From assembly GCF_014673495.1 (NCBI RefSeq), contig NZ_CP051006.1, forward strand, positions 310,001-374,000: a DNA stretch of 64,000 nucleotides. Reading direction: 5' to 3'. Below, in pieces: positions 23,579 through 32,601 of the stretch. Below the pieces are notes generated by a model. It ran no database searches and was not told the origin of the DNA. It worked only from the letters and a program-made list of their open reading frames with translations. A program made the position numbers and the translations under genes. Position 1 is the stretch's first letter. The number at the start of each line of letters is the position of its first letter. Source of the DNA: Streptomyces griseofuscus. Lineage in GTDB: Bacteria > Actinomycetota > Actinomycetes > Streptomycetales > Streptomycetaceae.

Positions 23579-24999
23579 CCCGGTGCAGCCGAAGGGCGGT
23601 GATCCGCGGCGCGGCCCTGATGCCGCTGACGGCGACGGCCGAGGACCAGGGGCAGAGGCGGGCCGAACGCTACTTCCCGACCCATGGGACGTATGACCAC
23701 CGCACCCTCTCCTACGACCTGAGCCTGACGTACGAGCCGGCCGCCGGCGTGCTCCGGGGCAGGGCGCACATCCGAGCGGTGGCCAACCGGCCACTGCGCC
23801 AGGTCGAGCTGGATCTGGCACGGCTGACCGTGCACGACGCCCGCGTCGACGGGGCCGTGGTCCGTCCGGGCCGGCGGCGAAACAAGCTGGTCCTGCCCGT
23901 GCGGTACCCGCTGGCGGCGGGCACGCCGTTCACCATGGAGATCACGTACGGCGGGCGGCCCGGCCCGGTTCGCACGCCGTTCGGGGAGATCGGCTGGGAC
24001 CGCACCGGCGACGCGAACGACGGGACGCTGGTGGCGGCGCAGCCGCTTGGCGCCCCGTCATGGTTCCCGTGCAATGACCGTCCGGACGACAAGGCCGAGT
24101 ACATCTTCCGGGTGACGGTGCCGCGCGGCCACCAGGCACTCGCCAACGGCACTCTCGTGGAGCGGCGTTGCACGGGGGCCACCGAGTGCTGGACGTACCA
24201 CCATGCCGGCCCCATGGCTCCGTATCTCGCCGCGCTGTACACGGGCCGCTTCACCCACAACACCTGGGAAGCCCGGGACAGCTCGACCGGCCGCCGGGTC
24301 ACCGGCCGCGACGCCTACCCAGCCCGTCTCTCCCCCCAGGCCCGGCACGACCTCGGTCGGCAGCCCACCATGTTCGCAGCGTTCACTCGCTGGTTCGGTC
24401 CGTATCCCTTCGAAACCTATGGCGCGGTCGTCGTGGACGCCGACTTGGACCAGCCGGTGGAGAACCAGACGGCATCCGTCTTCGGCCGCAACCACATCGA
24501 CGGCGAGCGCACCTGGGAGACACTGGTCGCCCACGAACTTGTCCACCAGTGGTACGGCAACAGCGTCAGCCTGCGCGACTGGCGCGACATCTGGCTCAAC
24601 GAGGGTTTCGCCACCTACGGCGAATGGCTGTGGTCGGAGTCCCTCGGCGAGGACTCCGCGGACAGCATCGCCCGCGCGACCTGGCACACCCTCGCACAGC
24701 GGGGCACGGGCCTGCGGATCACCGAGCCCGGCCCCGACCGTATCTTCGACGACCAGGTGTACGACCGGGGCGCGTGCACGCTGCACGCGCTGCGTCTTAC
24801 GATGGGTGACGACCGCTTCTTCGCGATGTTGCGCGGCTGGCACCACGCCCACCGCAGCGGGAGCGCCGACACAGCGGCCTTCGTCGCCCACGCGAGCCGG
24901 CCCATGCCGAACGTGCTGGAACCTCTGTTGCACTCCTGGCTCTACGACCCCCGCCTGCCGCCCCTGCCCCGGCCGGAGCCGGGAAAAGCGCAGAGCTGA
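23575..24999 (+). CDS. Secreted M1-family metallopeptidase, likely polymer-degrading partner of the Pls-like enzyme
   Basis: A 474-residue zinc aminopeptidase. The zinc ligands are H320 and H324 (HELVHQWYGN) and E343 (LNEGFATY), with the exopeptidase-type PVENQT segment upstream in place of GAMEN. The N-terminus RRAVIRGAALMPLTA resembles a short twin-arginine signal. The GTG start overlaps the synthetase stop by 4 nt. In epsilon-polylysine producers an M1 peptidase gene directly follows pls and protects against or recycles the polymer; the same job is inferred here. The gene is shorter than full M1 enzymes because the C-terminal helical domains are absent, as in that subgroup. Bases 25000-25228 downstream hold no gene that I can see. 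Confidence 0.88.
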   Translation: MTRCSRRAVIRGAALMPLTATAEDQGQRRAERYFPTHGTYDHRTLSYDLSLTYEPAAGVLRGRAHIRAVANRPLRQVELDLARLTVHDARVDGAVVRPGRRRNKLVLPVRYPLAAGTPFTMEITYGGRPGPVRTPFGEIGWDRTGDANDGTLVAAQPLGAPSWFPCNDRPDDKAEYIFRVTVPRGHQALANGTLVERRCTGATECWTYHHAGPMAPYLAALYTGRFTHNTWEARDSSTGRRVTGRDAYPARLSPQARHDLGRQPTMFAAFTRWFGPYPFETYGAVVVDADLDQPVENQTASVFGRNHIDGERTWETLVAHELVHQWYGNSVSLRDWRDIWLNEGFATYGEWLWSESLGEDSADSIARATWHTLAQRGTGLRITEPGPDRIFDDQVYDRGACTLHALRLTMGDDRFFAMLRGWHHAHRSGSADTAAFVAHASRPMPNVLEPLLHSWLYDPRLPPLPRPEPGKAQS

Positions 25000-25228
25000 A
25001 CCGGCCGCATGTCCGCGGGCCCCCGTGACCGCCTCGCCGGAACGAGGACCGAGACGGACGAAGTACGTGTCGGGCGCGACGTGGGCGGTGGCCGGCCGGG
25101 AGCGTTCCTCGGCGAGAAGTGAGCGTGACGCGGATGAGGTCCGCACGTCGTTCCAGCCGGTGCTCGTAGCCTCGTACGACCTGCACCGCCGCGGAGCCCA
25201 CCTGCGGCGGGCAGAGCGTACGCAGTCG

Positions 25229-26431
25229 TCAGGTGTTGGAGCCGCCGTTGGTCCGGCGCTGTCCCGAGCAGCCGCCGTACCAATCCAGCACCAGGACGGT
25301 GGCATCGTCCGGGAGATGGTCGCCGCAGGCTTCCTGCACCGCCGTGGTGAGTGCGCGGACCACCTCCCGGGGATGTGCGTCGCGGGTGTCGAGGACGAGG
25401 GAGGGGAGGTCGACCTGAGCGGCGCGGCGCTCCTGCATGCCGTCAGTGCTCAGCACCAGCCGGTCACCCCGGTTCAGTTGGAGCCGTTGCGCCTCGTACG
25501 TGACCGGGGCGAGCGCCCCGAATGGGAGGTTCGCCTTGAGAACCAGTTCTTCCACGCGGTCTCCACGCAGCAACAGCGGCCGGGGACGGCCGGCGTTGAC
25601 CAGGTCGCAGGCGCCCGTCTCGAGCTCGATGCGCAGCAACTGCCCGGTGGTCATGCCGCGGGCGTTATCGGTGATCGCCTGGTGAGCGGCGTACGCCTGG
25701 TCGAGCAGGCCGCGGCCGGCGCGGCGGGCCCCGCGCAGGGCGTTGACGGTGAGTGTGGCCAGCAACGCGGAGGCGGTGTCGTGTCCCATCGCGTCCGTGA
25801 CGGACACATGCAGGATGTTCTGGTCGAGGGCGTAGTCGTAGCTGTCGCCGCCGACGTCGTCGGCAGGCGCCAGGCCGCACGCCAGCGTGAACTGGGCCGC
25901 CTCGCAGCAGGGCGCCGTCGGCAGCAACTGGTGCTGGATCTCCGCCGCCAGACTCATGGTGGTGGTGCGTCTGCCGCAGTGGTAGAGGTCGGTGAAGCGG
26001 CGGTCGGTCACCACGATGTATGCCAGCGCGTGCGCTGCCTGCACCACCGCGTCGAGGACCGAGTCGTCCGCGTGCGGCACCACCATGTCCAGCACCCCGA
26101 TGCAGTCACCACGGTTCGTCACCGGTGTCACCAGCCGCCGGCCGCCCTCCCCGTCGTCCTCCTGGTGCAGTCGCTGAGTGCGCAGCACCCGTTCGTAGAC
26201 GCTGCCGGCCAGCCCCACCCTCTCCACCTGGGCGCATGCCTCCCCCGCCCGGCCGGCTCTGGGCAGCCGAACGGCTTCCTGCCCGAGGATGTCGACGAAC
26301 AGGAACGAAACCTCTGTTGCCGAGAGCCGCTTCTCCAGATTCCGGGCCACCACGTCCACCGACTCCACCGGGGCGGCATCCTCAGCCGCTTTCAACACGT
26401 CATCCAAGCCCAAGCTTTCTTCACCGGCCAT
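25229..26431 (-). CDS. PP2C/SpoIIE-type protein phosphatase with N-terminal GAF-like domain
   Basis: A 400-residue regulator. Residues about 20-160 have the pattern of a GAF sensor (VTNRGDCIGVLDMVVPH). Residues about 180-390 are a SpoIIE-type PP2C phosphatase with the metal-site signatures GGDSYDY and DAMGHDTASALLA, and the C-terminal DDATVLVLDW. It should dephosphorylate an anti-sigma-factor antagonist (STAS protein). No such partner lies in the window. ATG 26431 follows AGGGAGG; the frame is open further upstream but changes to Arg/Pro-rich sequence there. Confidence 0.87.
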   Translation of the reverse strand: MAGEESLGLDDVLKAAEDAAPVESVDVVARNLEKRLSATEVSFLFVDILGQEAVRLPRAGRAGEACAQVERVGLAGSVYERVLRTQRLHQEDDGEGGRRLVTPVTNRGDCIGVLDMVVPHADDSVLDAVVQAAHALAYIVVTDRRFTDLYHCGRRTTTMSLAAEIQHQLLPTAPCCEAAQFTLACGLAPADDVGGDSYDYALDQNILHVSVTDAMGHDTASALLATLTVNALRGARRAGRGLLDQAYAAHQAITDNARGMTTGQLLRIELETGACDLVNAGRPRPLLLRGDRVEELVLKANLPFGALAPVTYEAQRLQLNRGDRLVLSTDGMQERRAAQVDLPSLVLDTRDAHPREVVRALTTAVQEACGDHLPDDATVLVLDWYGGCSGQRRTNGGSNT

Positions 26432-27114
26432 AGCCACCTCCCTGGTCTGTTCGGCTTCTGGTTCCCCCGCATTGCGTCCTGGATTCGCCGGACTCCTGTG
26501 ACTTCCGACCCGGCCAGGTGGGGCGAGAGGACCATCGCCAGGCCGGACCACCGTCGGCTGCCCGTCCGGTGCCGCGTCAGCGAGGCTCACGCCCACCGGA
26601 CGACGGACGTACGGGACCTCGGTCAGGGGCGGGGTCGGATACGGGCGGCGGGGGCCGGTGCCGGGCGCCCGCGGACGGGAGGGCGGCGAGGCCCGGGCCC
26701 GACGGAGGTCGTCCCTCCCCCGGCCGGCCGGACGTCGAAGAGGTCGTGCGGCCGATGGCACGTGGTCGCCCGGTCTGCGACCGGCCGCTCTGGCCCTCAC
26801 ATGGACGACAGGTCAGGGCCACCTCGACTCCGAGGCCGGCACCGGCAGCGCGGCGACGGCGGTGGTGGACGAGGGAGACGTCCACAGCGTGCCGCGGGCG
26901 CTGGAAGAGCTGACCCGGCAACTGGCGCGGCAGGAGGGTCCGCTGAGGCAGTTCGACGGGGCGGCGGAGCAGCAGCGCCCTGGCCGCGCCGTACGGTCAT
27001 CCCCTGGTCGAGCGCAGCCCGCTCGGCAGGCTCGAGTTCATTGGCGCGGAGAGAGCCGGTGCCCGGGTCGGGCATGCCGAGGGGTGAACGGCAGTTCCAG
27101 AGCCGGACGTCTTC
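26432..27114. other. No gene recognised
   Basis: About 680 bp of very GC-rich DNA. Frames are open on both strands but lack ribosome binding sites and family-like sequence. Confidence 0.4.
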
Positions 27115-27380
27115 CTGATCGATGGTGGTGCGGTCGCGCATGAGGTCGGCGTCAGCCGTGCGGATCGCGCGGCTGACGCCATGCTCGCGGGCCCGGGCGG
27201 TGATGGAGCGGCCCCTCCGGGCAGGCGGTGCGGACGGCGCCCAGCCTGTCGGCCGCCACGGCGGCGCGGCGTCCGCCCTTCCTTGCCGGCCCTTCGCCGC
27301 GGCGGCCCGCACCCCGTCACAGGCCAGCTCGCGCTGGAGGTCGCCGGCCGGCGACAGGCGGCTGTGCCGGGTCCGGTCCG
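27115..27380 (-). pseudogene. Recombinase C-terminal fragment
   Basis: The minus strand reads ELACDGVRAAAAKGRQGR, then RRGRSITARAREHGVSRAIR and TADADLMRD. This is the linker and helix-turn-helix end of a serine recombinase. The catalytic domain is missing, so this is a second, unrelated resolvase relic besides the one at 16340. Confidence 0.5.
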
Positions 27381-27474
27381 ATCGGCTGGGAAACGAGACG
27401 ACCGTCTGACTCACCTGCGATGTGGCCTCAGGCCCGGGTGGCTGCCCGGCACGAAGAAAGCGACCTGAGAGCGG

Positions 27475-27789
27475 CTACTTGTCCTCCGGGGGCAACCCGG
27501 CGTTTTGCCGGTCGAATGCCCGCTGGCGATCAGCGTACGACCGCTCGGTGTTCGCGGGCGCTGCCGTCCGGGTGGGCTCGGTCACCTGGTCCGTGCCGTA
27601 GACATAGCACGTGGACTCATTGTTGTACGCGGGCCTGTACAGCGTGACGGCGTACAGGTTCTCGTCGGCGTTCGCGCACGTGACCGAGCGCACGATCCCG
27701 TCGTGGTACACGCCGCTGCTGCTCTGGCGGTAGCTGACGATGCGCACCTCTCGATTCGGGTCGGGTTGGAGTTCCGCAACCGTAGCCAT
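27475..27789 (-). CDS. Small conserved-looking protein of unknown function
   Basis: A 104-residue acidic, Tyr-rich soluble protein without signal peptide or membrane segment. GGAGAT eight bases before ATG 27789 and consistent codon use argue for a real gene. The N-terminal 75 residues alternate short strands (REVRIVSYRQ, LYAVTLYRP, STCYVYGTD), suggesting a small beta-sheet fold; the C-terminus is charged and helical. I do not recognise the family. Confidence 0.55.
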   Translation of the reverse strand: MATVAELQPDPNREVRIVSYRQSSSGVYHDGIVRSVTCANADENLYAVTLYRPAYNNESTCYVYGTDQVTEPTRTAAPANTERSYADRQRAFDRQNAGLPPEDK

Positions 27790-28369
27790 GGTGGATCTCC
27801 TTCACTTCGGGAGAATGGGGGTGAAAGTGGCCTTTCGTTACCTTCGCATGCCGGTCTTCCGCCGGAAAGCTACTAATGGGTGACTTGCTGGCTCGCGGCG
27901 AGCAAGCTGTCGCGTGCTGGGCCCCCCGTGGCCCCGCCCCGGTGCACGCAGTGCGGGTTCTCATTGAAGACGGCCAGGGCGGGGCCTCCTTGCCTTGGTG
28001 GTCACCGAGGCTCCAGCGCATGTTGGCGAGTGTCCCGCTCAGCGCGCTGCTGGAGCGGTTGGCCGACGCCCTTACACCAGTTGGGGCGACACCCCGCGAG
28101 GTCGGTGTCCCGGGCACGGCGACACTTCTGCCCGTCGTCACTGTCAAAGCAGCAAAGGCTGCCCCGGCCTCATCGGCCCGCGCCCTGGAGGAGGCCCAGC
28201 GGAGCGCCACTCACTGGTCCGGGCGGTTCGAGGTGAAAATGGCCAGCACTGTGGCGACCAGCTCGCAGAAGGCGAGGACGGTGCAGGCCCCCGTCGCTGT
28301 CCACGGCCACATCCCCGTGGTGGCCGGGTCGCCCAGGAAACCGGCCCCGAGACCACCTCGCTGCGCCAA
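27790..28369. other. No gene recognised
   Basis: About 580 bp. On the minus strand near 28235-28340 a short hydrophobic frame (MWPWTATGACTVLAFCELVA) looks like a membrane segment, but no complete gene can be built around it. Confidence 0.35.
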
Positions 28370-28515
28370 CCGCCGGGCCTGGCCGGATCGACGGGCTGGC
28401 CGCCGCCACGACCGCGGCGGGCGTGAGGGCCGACCTCCAGTGGCAGGGCGAACGGCGTCCGCCGCAGCCGGACGTCGACCTGGCGACCTTCCGCGTCATC
28501 CAGGAGTCGGTCGAC
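28370..28515 (+). pseudogene. Sensor histidine kinase fragment
   Basis: The frame reads GIDGLAAATTAAGVRADLQW, then PDVDLATFRVIQESVDAG. This is the stretch just before the N box of HisKA_3-type (NarL-system) kinases. It breaks off where the N box (TNxxKHA) should begin, and unrelated sequence follows directly. Confidence 0.6.
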
Positions 28516-28519
28516 GCCG

Positions 28520-28850
28520 GTGATCGGCCTGATCGGCGACGGCTCCTTCCAGTACTCCGTGCAGGCCATCTACACGGCGGCCCAGCACAACCTCGCGATC
28601 GTGCACGTCGTCATGCTCAACCAGGAGTACTCCATCCTCAAGTCGTTCGCCGTGCTGGAGGAGCCCCCCGGCGTGCCGGGGCTCGACCTGCCCGGGCTGG
28701 ACATCGCCTCCGTCGCCCGCGGCTTCGGATGCATCGCGGTCGACGTGGAGACCACCGAGGAGCTGGAACGCGAGTTCAAGTCCGCCCTGACCGCCGGCAC
28801 CACCACCGTCATCGTCGTCGCCACCCAGCCCCAGCAGGCTATGTTGTGGG
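28520..28850 (+). pseudogene. Thiamine-diphosphate enzyme C-terminus (benzoylformate decarboxylase-like)
   Basis: VIGDGSFQYSVQAIYTAAQH-type sequence with GDGSFQYS (diphosphate/Mg binding), ILKSFAVLEE, PGLDLPGLDIASVARGFGC and a tail ending PQQAML match the last 110 residues of benzoylformate-decarboxylase-like ThDP enzymes. The first 400 residues are absent. The normal stop after AML appears to be TGG instead of TGA, so the frame runs on. It abuts the kinase fragment, which indicates recombination or deletion between unrelated genes. Confidence 0.7.
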
Positions 28851-29034
28851 CCGCGCGGACCGGCAGGCAGGCGTGGGTCAGGGTGTGCTTCCGGACCGCC
28901 GGCGTACACGTCGCGCTCGAGTACGGAATCACCAGGGCTTTCCAAGAATCGCCGCGCCCGACACCGCGCGGGCGGCCTGCCCCGGTGAGTGGCTGTACGG
29001 GCCATCGCTCAATCCTTCAGTTCACCGGCAGAAC

Positions 29035-30312
29035 TCACCAACCGAGTCCCGCTCGGGCCAGTCGGTCCAGGGCCTCGTCGAGTACGCAGCCCGGTTGGGC
29101 CAGGAAAAGGCGCACGTATGCCTCCGAGGGGTCGCGGCGTCGGCGCGGGCCGAGGCGCGGACCGGTCATGCTGCCCGCACCCGGCAGGACGCCCGCTTGA
29201 AGGCACAATCGCCGGTAACGCGCTTCCGAGCCCTCGTGTACGTAACGCGTGGGCACGCGAAACCGGAGGTAGGCGCTGCAAGTCCCCGGGTGCACGGCGT
29301 ACGACGGAAAGCCCAAATCGGTACGCAGGCGCTCGCTGACGCGTCCGCGGGCGGCGGCGTACGAGCCTCTCAGGCGCTCGACGAAGTCGTCCGCCTGCTC
29401 CGTCCGCAGCCAGGAGGCCATGGCTGCCTGCAGGGGCAGTGCGCAACCGTACGACCGTGCATGCATGGCCCGGGCCAGGCCGGCCAGGGTGGCCGGCCGG
29501 GCGGTGAGGGCTCCGATGCCCCAGCCGTTGCAGTGGAACTGCTTGCCCAGCGTCCTGGTGGCGAGCCAGGGGACAGTGGATCCCTGTGTTTCCTCCACCA
29601 GGATGCGCAGCGCGTTGGTGGGCAGCTGGCCCGGTGTGTAGAGGGCGTAGTACGCGTCGTCGAGCAGGATGGCCGCGCGGCGTGCGACGGCTGCCTCGAC
29701 GATCGCTCTGACCGTCTCGGGAGCCCAGTTGGCGCCGGTGGGGTTGTGCTGCGGATTGAGCACCACCAGAGACCAGTGCCCCGCCCTGTCCAGCAGTGAT
29801 TCGATCTCCGCGGGATCGGGCTGCCAACCGCGCACGGCGCCCAGGTCGTACGGAAGCAGTCGGTAGCCGAGCGGCGCCAGCACGCCCCCGTAGTCCCAGC
29901 CCGGGGAGGGGACGAGTGCCGCCGGTGCCGTGTCCGGCGTCCGGGCGTCGGTCAGCAGCAGGCGGCCGAAGTCCGACATGGCAGCGCGCGTGCCGCTCTG
30001 GCTGACGGCCACGTCGTACGTTTCGGTACCGGCCTGTGGCAGACGGTGCGTGCGCCTGACGTAGTCCCTCAGGACGTCGCGCAGGGCCGGCAGCCCGTAA
30101 GGTGACAGTGTGTAGCCGTGGCTGTGAACGGGAAGGCCGCTGGCGAGGATGGCCGCCAACCCCGGTGCCACAGCGTTCCATGTCTCGCCCAGGCTCAGGT
30201 AGATGAGGCGGCGGATGTCCCCGCCGCGCTCCTCGTACTGCCGGATGAGACCCGCGTCTTCATGGTCGTTGGGAAGTTCGCCGCTGTCCAGCACCAGACG
30301 TGTAGGTTCCAT
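29035..30312 (-). CDS. Class I/II PLP-dependent aminotransferase
   Basis: A 425-residue fold-type I PLP enzyme. Visible sites are N190 in NPQHNPTG, D219 and Y221 in LLDDAYYALY, and Schiff-base K257 in TRTLGKQFH followed by GWGIG. It is the last gene of the five-gene operon and starts 4 nt after the acetyltransferase stop. It could transaminate kynurenine or another aromatic amino acid, to judge from the tryptophan dioxygenase upstream, but substrate cannot be read from the sequence. Its length is normal for the family. Confidence 0.88.
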   Translation of the reverse strand: MEPTRLVLDSGELPNDHEDAGLIRQYEERGGDIRRLIYLSLGETWNAVAPGLAAILASGLPVHSHGYTLSPYGLPALRDVLRDYVRRTHRLPQAGTETYDVAVSQSGTRAAMSDFGRLLLTDARTPDTAPAALVPSPGWDYGGVLAPLGYRLLPYDLGAVRGWQPDPAEIESLLDRAGHWSLVVLNPQHNPTGANWAPETVRAIVEAAVARRAAILLDDAYYALYTPGQLPTNALRILVEETQGSTVPWLATRTLGKQFHCNGWGIGALTARPATLAGLARAMHARSYGCALPLQAAMASWLRTEQADDFVERLRGSYAAARGRVSERLRTDLGFPSYAVHPGTCSAYLRFRVPTRYVHEGSEARYRRLCLQAGVLPGAGSMTGPRLGPRRRRDPSEAYVRLFLAQPGCVLDEALDRLARAGLGW

Positions 30313-30316
30313 GCCG

Positions 30317-31207
30317 TCAGTCCGCCCTCGCTGGTGAGCGGTCGGGGAAGGTTCGGGTCAGGGCGGCGAGTTCGGGTTCCGTCAGCGTGATGCCGAATCG
30401 GCCCAGCACGCGGGGAAGCGCGTCCACGGTGACCCGGTCGACGCTCCGTTCCGTCGGTGTGACGCGTTTGAGCAGGTCGCCGCGCAGTTGGAGCGATGTG
30501 CCGACGGTCAGTAGCTGCAGAAGCGGTGCCTTGCGCAGCATGGACCCAGGGTGGGTACTGAGGAAGTGATGGGCGACGGTGAAGTCCATGGGTTGCTGGG
30601 ACTCGTGCGTGAACTGGTACATCGCTGTCCACCCCTGCGACATCCGGACGTCTACGCTCCACTGGAAGCGGTCATGGGCGACGACGCGGAAACCCCTGCC
30701 GAACTGTGTCGTTTCAGCTCCCTCTCGGGCCGGAAGCGGGTCGAGGTAGCCGTCGGACCCGAACCCGACGTCACAGAGCCACTCATCGTCCCCGATCCGC
30801 GTCTTGAGCAGCATGTGGGTGCGGGGGCGGGGGCCCACGCCGCCGAGAAGAACACGCGCCGCGAGGCGTTCGACGGGAAGTCCCAGGCGCTCCAGCACCA
30901 GGCCGAACAGCAGGTTGTGCTCGTGGCAGCAGCCTCCTCGGCGACGTCGGCACAATTTCTCCACGATCGCCTCGGGTTCCAAGCTCACTGGCGTGTCCAG
31001 CACGAAGTCGATGTTGTCGAAGGGGATGGCCGCCAGATGAGCACGGTGCAGCTCGCACACTTCGCGAAGTGTCGGTTGGGACCGGACGGGGCCGCCGATG
31101 GGGGTGAGATGGGGCATGCCCACGCGTTCGAGGTAGGCGCCGAGGTCGAGGCGTTCCGCTCCCCAGGAGGAGACGGGTCGGCGGCTTCGTCGGCCGGCAT
31201 GGATCAT
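30317..31207 (-). CDS. Arylamine N-acetyltransferase family protein
   Basis: A 296-residue NAT. The Cys-His-Asp triad is present: C94 in RRGGCCHEHN (RGGxC motif), H131 in RTHMLL, D146 in DVGFG. PFDNIDFVLD is also typical. These enzymes acylate aromatic amines or act as amide synthases on aromatic-amine starters in natural product pathways. In this operon the anilino group of kynurenine or anthranilate is an obvious candidate acceptor (inference). ATG 31207 overlaps the amidase stop as ATGA. Confidence 0.9.
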   Translation of the reverse strand: MIHAGRRSRRPVSSWGAERLDLGAYLERVGMPHLTPIGGPVRSQPTLREVCELHRAHLAAIPFDNIDFVLDTPVSLEPEAIVEKLCRRRRGGCCHEHNLLFGLVLERLGLPVERLAARVLLGGVGPRPRTHMLLKTRIGDDEWLCDVGFGSDGYLDPLPAREGAETTQFGRGFRVVAHDRFQWSVDVRMSQGWTAMYQFTHESQQPMDFTVAHHFLSTHPGSMLRKAPLLQLLTVGTSLQLRGDLLKRVTPTERSVDRVTVDALPRVLGRFGITLTEPELAALTRTFPDRSPARAD

Positions 31208-32601
31208 AGGTTCTCCAGGACCATGGGGTGGTGGGGTACGGACAGGTCCTGCCAGCAGCGGTGGCCGAGGGCAAGCAGGCGCCGGTCGTGGTGGCGCGGT
31301 GCGTCCAGCAGGAGTCCGACGGGGAGTCCCTGGGAGGTGTGCCCGGCAGGCAGGGACAACGAGGGCCAGCCCCAGACCGCCGCGGGCGCGGTGTTGCGGA
31401 TGTAGGTGGTGAGGGACGGAACCTCGCGGCCACCCCGTGTCAGCCACTGGCCGGTTCCGAGCGGCGGAGCGGGCGTGATCGTGGTCGGGGAGAGAAATGC
31501 CGCGGCTCCGCTGCGCTGAAGTGCCCGCCGGGCGGTGTGGCCCGTCCTGCGCAGCGTCTCCCGTGCGGCGCGATACCGGCTGGAGCCCACGACGGGGCCG
31601 TCGAGGAGGGGGGTCAGAACAGCACGGACATCGGGCGAGGCAAGAGCTTCGAGCACCGAATCGCACGTCAGAGGGCAGCCGTGGCCCCGCAGGTAGTCGT
31701 CCACCGCCGCCCGCGTCTCCGCCAACGGCACGGCGGTGGCCGCTTCCAGCAGGTCGGCGGGGTCATACAACGGTTCCGGCAGGTCTCGCAGGGACCACCC
31801 AGCAGCTCGTAGCGCGTCGCACGCCGCTTCCGCCACGCGGGAGATCTCCGGATCGAGGTCCGTCCAGGCAGTCGCCCTGGCCAGCGCAAGCACCGGCCGC
31901 GCCGGGGACAGGGGCGGCAGACCGGGCGAAGGCTCTCTGCCGAGTACCGCGTCGAGCAGTCGCACGTCATCGACGCTGCGCGCCATGACGCCGACTGTGT
32001 CTTGGGTGAGTGATATGCGGACGACTCCCTGGCCCGGGTAGCGACCCGTGCTCGGACGGAAACCGACGACACCGCAGAGAGCCGCAGGAATGCGGATGGA
32101 TCCCCCCGTGTCCGTGCCCAGCCCGGCCGGCACGATTCCGGCGCCCACGGCTGCCGCGGTCCCGGAACTGCTCCCTCCGGCCAGTCTGGCGCGGTCCGCC
32201 GGGTTGCGGGCGGCGAGGCGATCGACGTGCGCGCCGGTAGTGCCATAGGCCAGCTCGTGCATGGTCGTCTTCCCCATGAACGCGGCTCCCGCCTCCGCGC
32301 ACAACCGCCAGACGGCGGAGTCCCGCGACGGCGAGTGAGCGTGCAGAGCGGGGGTGCAGGCGGTCGTCGGGGTGCCCGCTACGTCGATGTTGTCCTTCAC
32401 CGCAAGCGGGATACCGCCCAGCGGACCCGGCAAGCGCGACTCATTGGACAGCGTGGTGTCGGCGCCGTACACGAAGGCACAGAGATCCTCCAGGTGGGCT
32501 CTGCGCCCTGTCAGCTCCGCCATGTACTCGGCAGAAGAAATGTCACCGCGGCTCATCGCCGCGCGTGCCTCCGCCAGTGTCCACAGATGCGGTCGTGTCA
32601 T
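31204..32601 (-). CDS. Amidase signature family hydrolase
   Basis: A 465-residue amidase. The Ser-cisSer-Lys triad is visible: K69 in LAVKDNID, cis-Ser in GGSSSGTAAAV (about 144), nucleophile S168 in TDTGGSIRIPA. The start ATG 32601 overlaps the upstream gene by 4 nt. In this operon it might hydrolyse N-formylkynurenine in place of a classical kynurenine formamidase, or release a later amide; both are inference. It lacks a GatCAB partner, so tRNA amidation is unlikely. Confidence 0.9.
   Translation of the reverse strand: MTRPHLWTLAEARAAMSRGDISSAEYMAELTGRRAHLEDLCAFVYGADTTLSNESRLPGPLGGIPLAVKDNIDVAGTPTTACTPALHAHSPSRDSAVWRLCAEAGAAFMGKTTMHELAYGTTGAHVDRLAARNPADRARLAGGSSSGTAAAVGAGIVPAGLGTDTGGSIRIPAALCGVVGFRPSTGRYPGQGVVRISLTQDTVGVMARSVDDVRLLDAVLGREPSPGLPPLSPARPVLALARATAWTDLDPEISRVAEAACDALRAAGWSLRDLPEPLYDPADLLEAATAVPLAETRAAVDDYLRGHGCPLTCDSVLEALASPDVRAVLTPLLDGPVVGSSRYRAARETLRRTGHTARRALQRSGAAAFLSPTTITPAPPLGTGQWLTRGGREVPSLTTYIRNTAPAAVWGWPSLSLPAGHTSQGLPVGLLLDAPRHHDRRLLALGHRCWQDLSVPHHPMVLENL

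Noticed and set aside
24203..27118. Plus-strand open frame of 971 codons
   Set aside because: It overlaps the M1 peptidase in a different frame and then runs antisense to the PP2C phosphatase, both of which have clear catalytic motifs.
27880..28240. Possible transposase on either strand upstream of the kinase fragment
   Set aside because: A few short Cys/His-containing stretches look suggestive, but no family order or catalytic triad could be assembled.
28423..29799. Plus-strand open frame across the kinase/ThDP fragments and aminotransferase
   Set aside because: It joins a gene fragment with the antisense of a well-supported aminotransferase; the product is not family-like after the first 30 codons.
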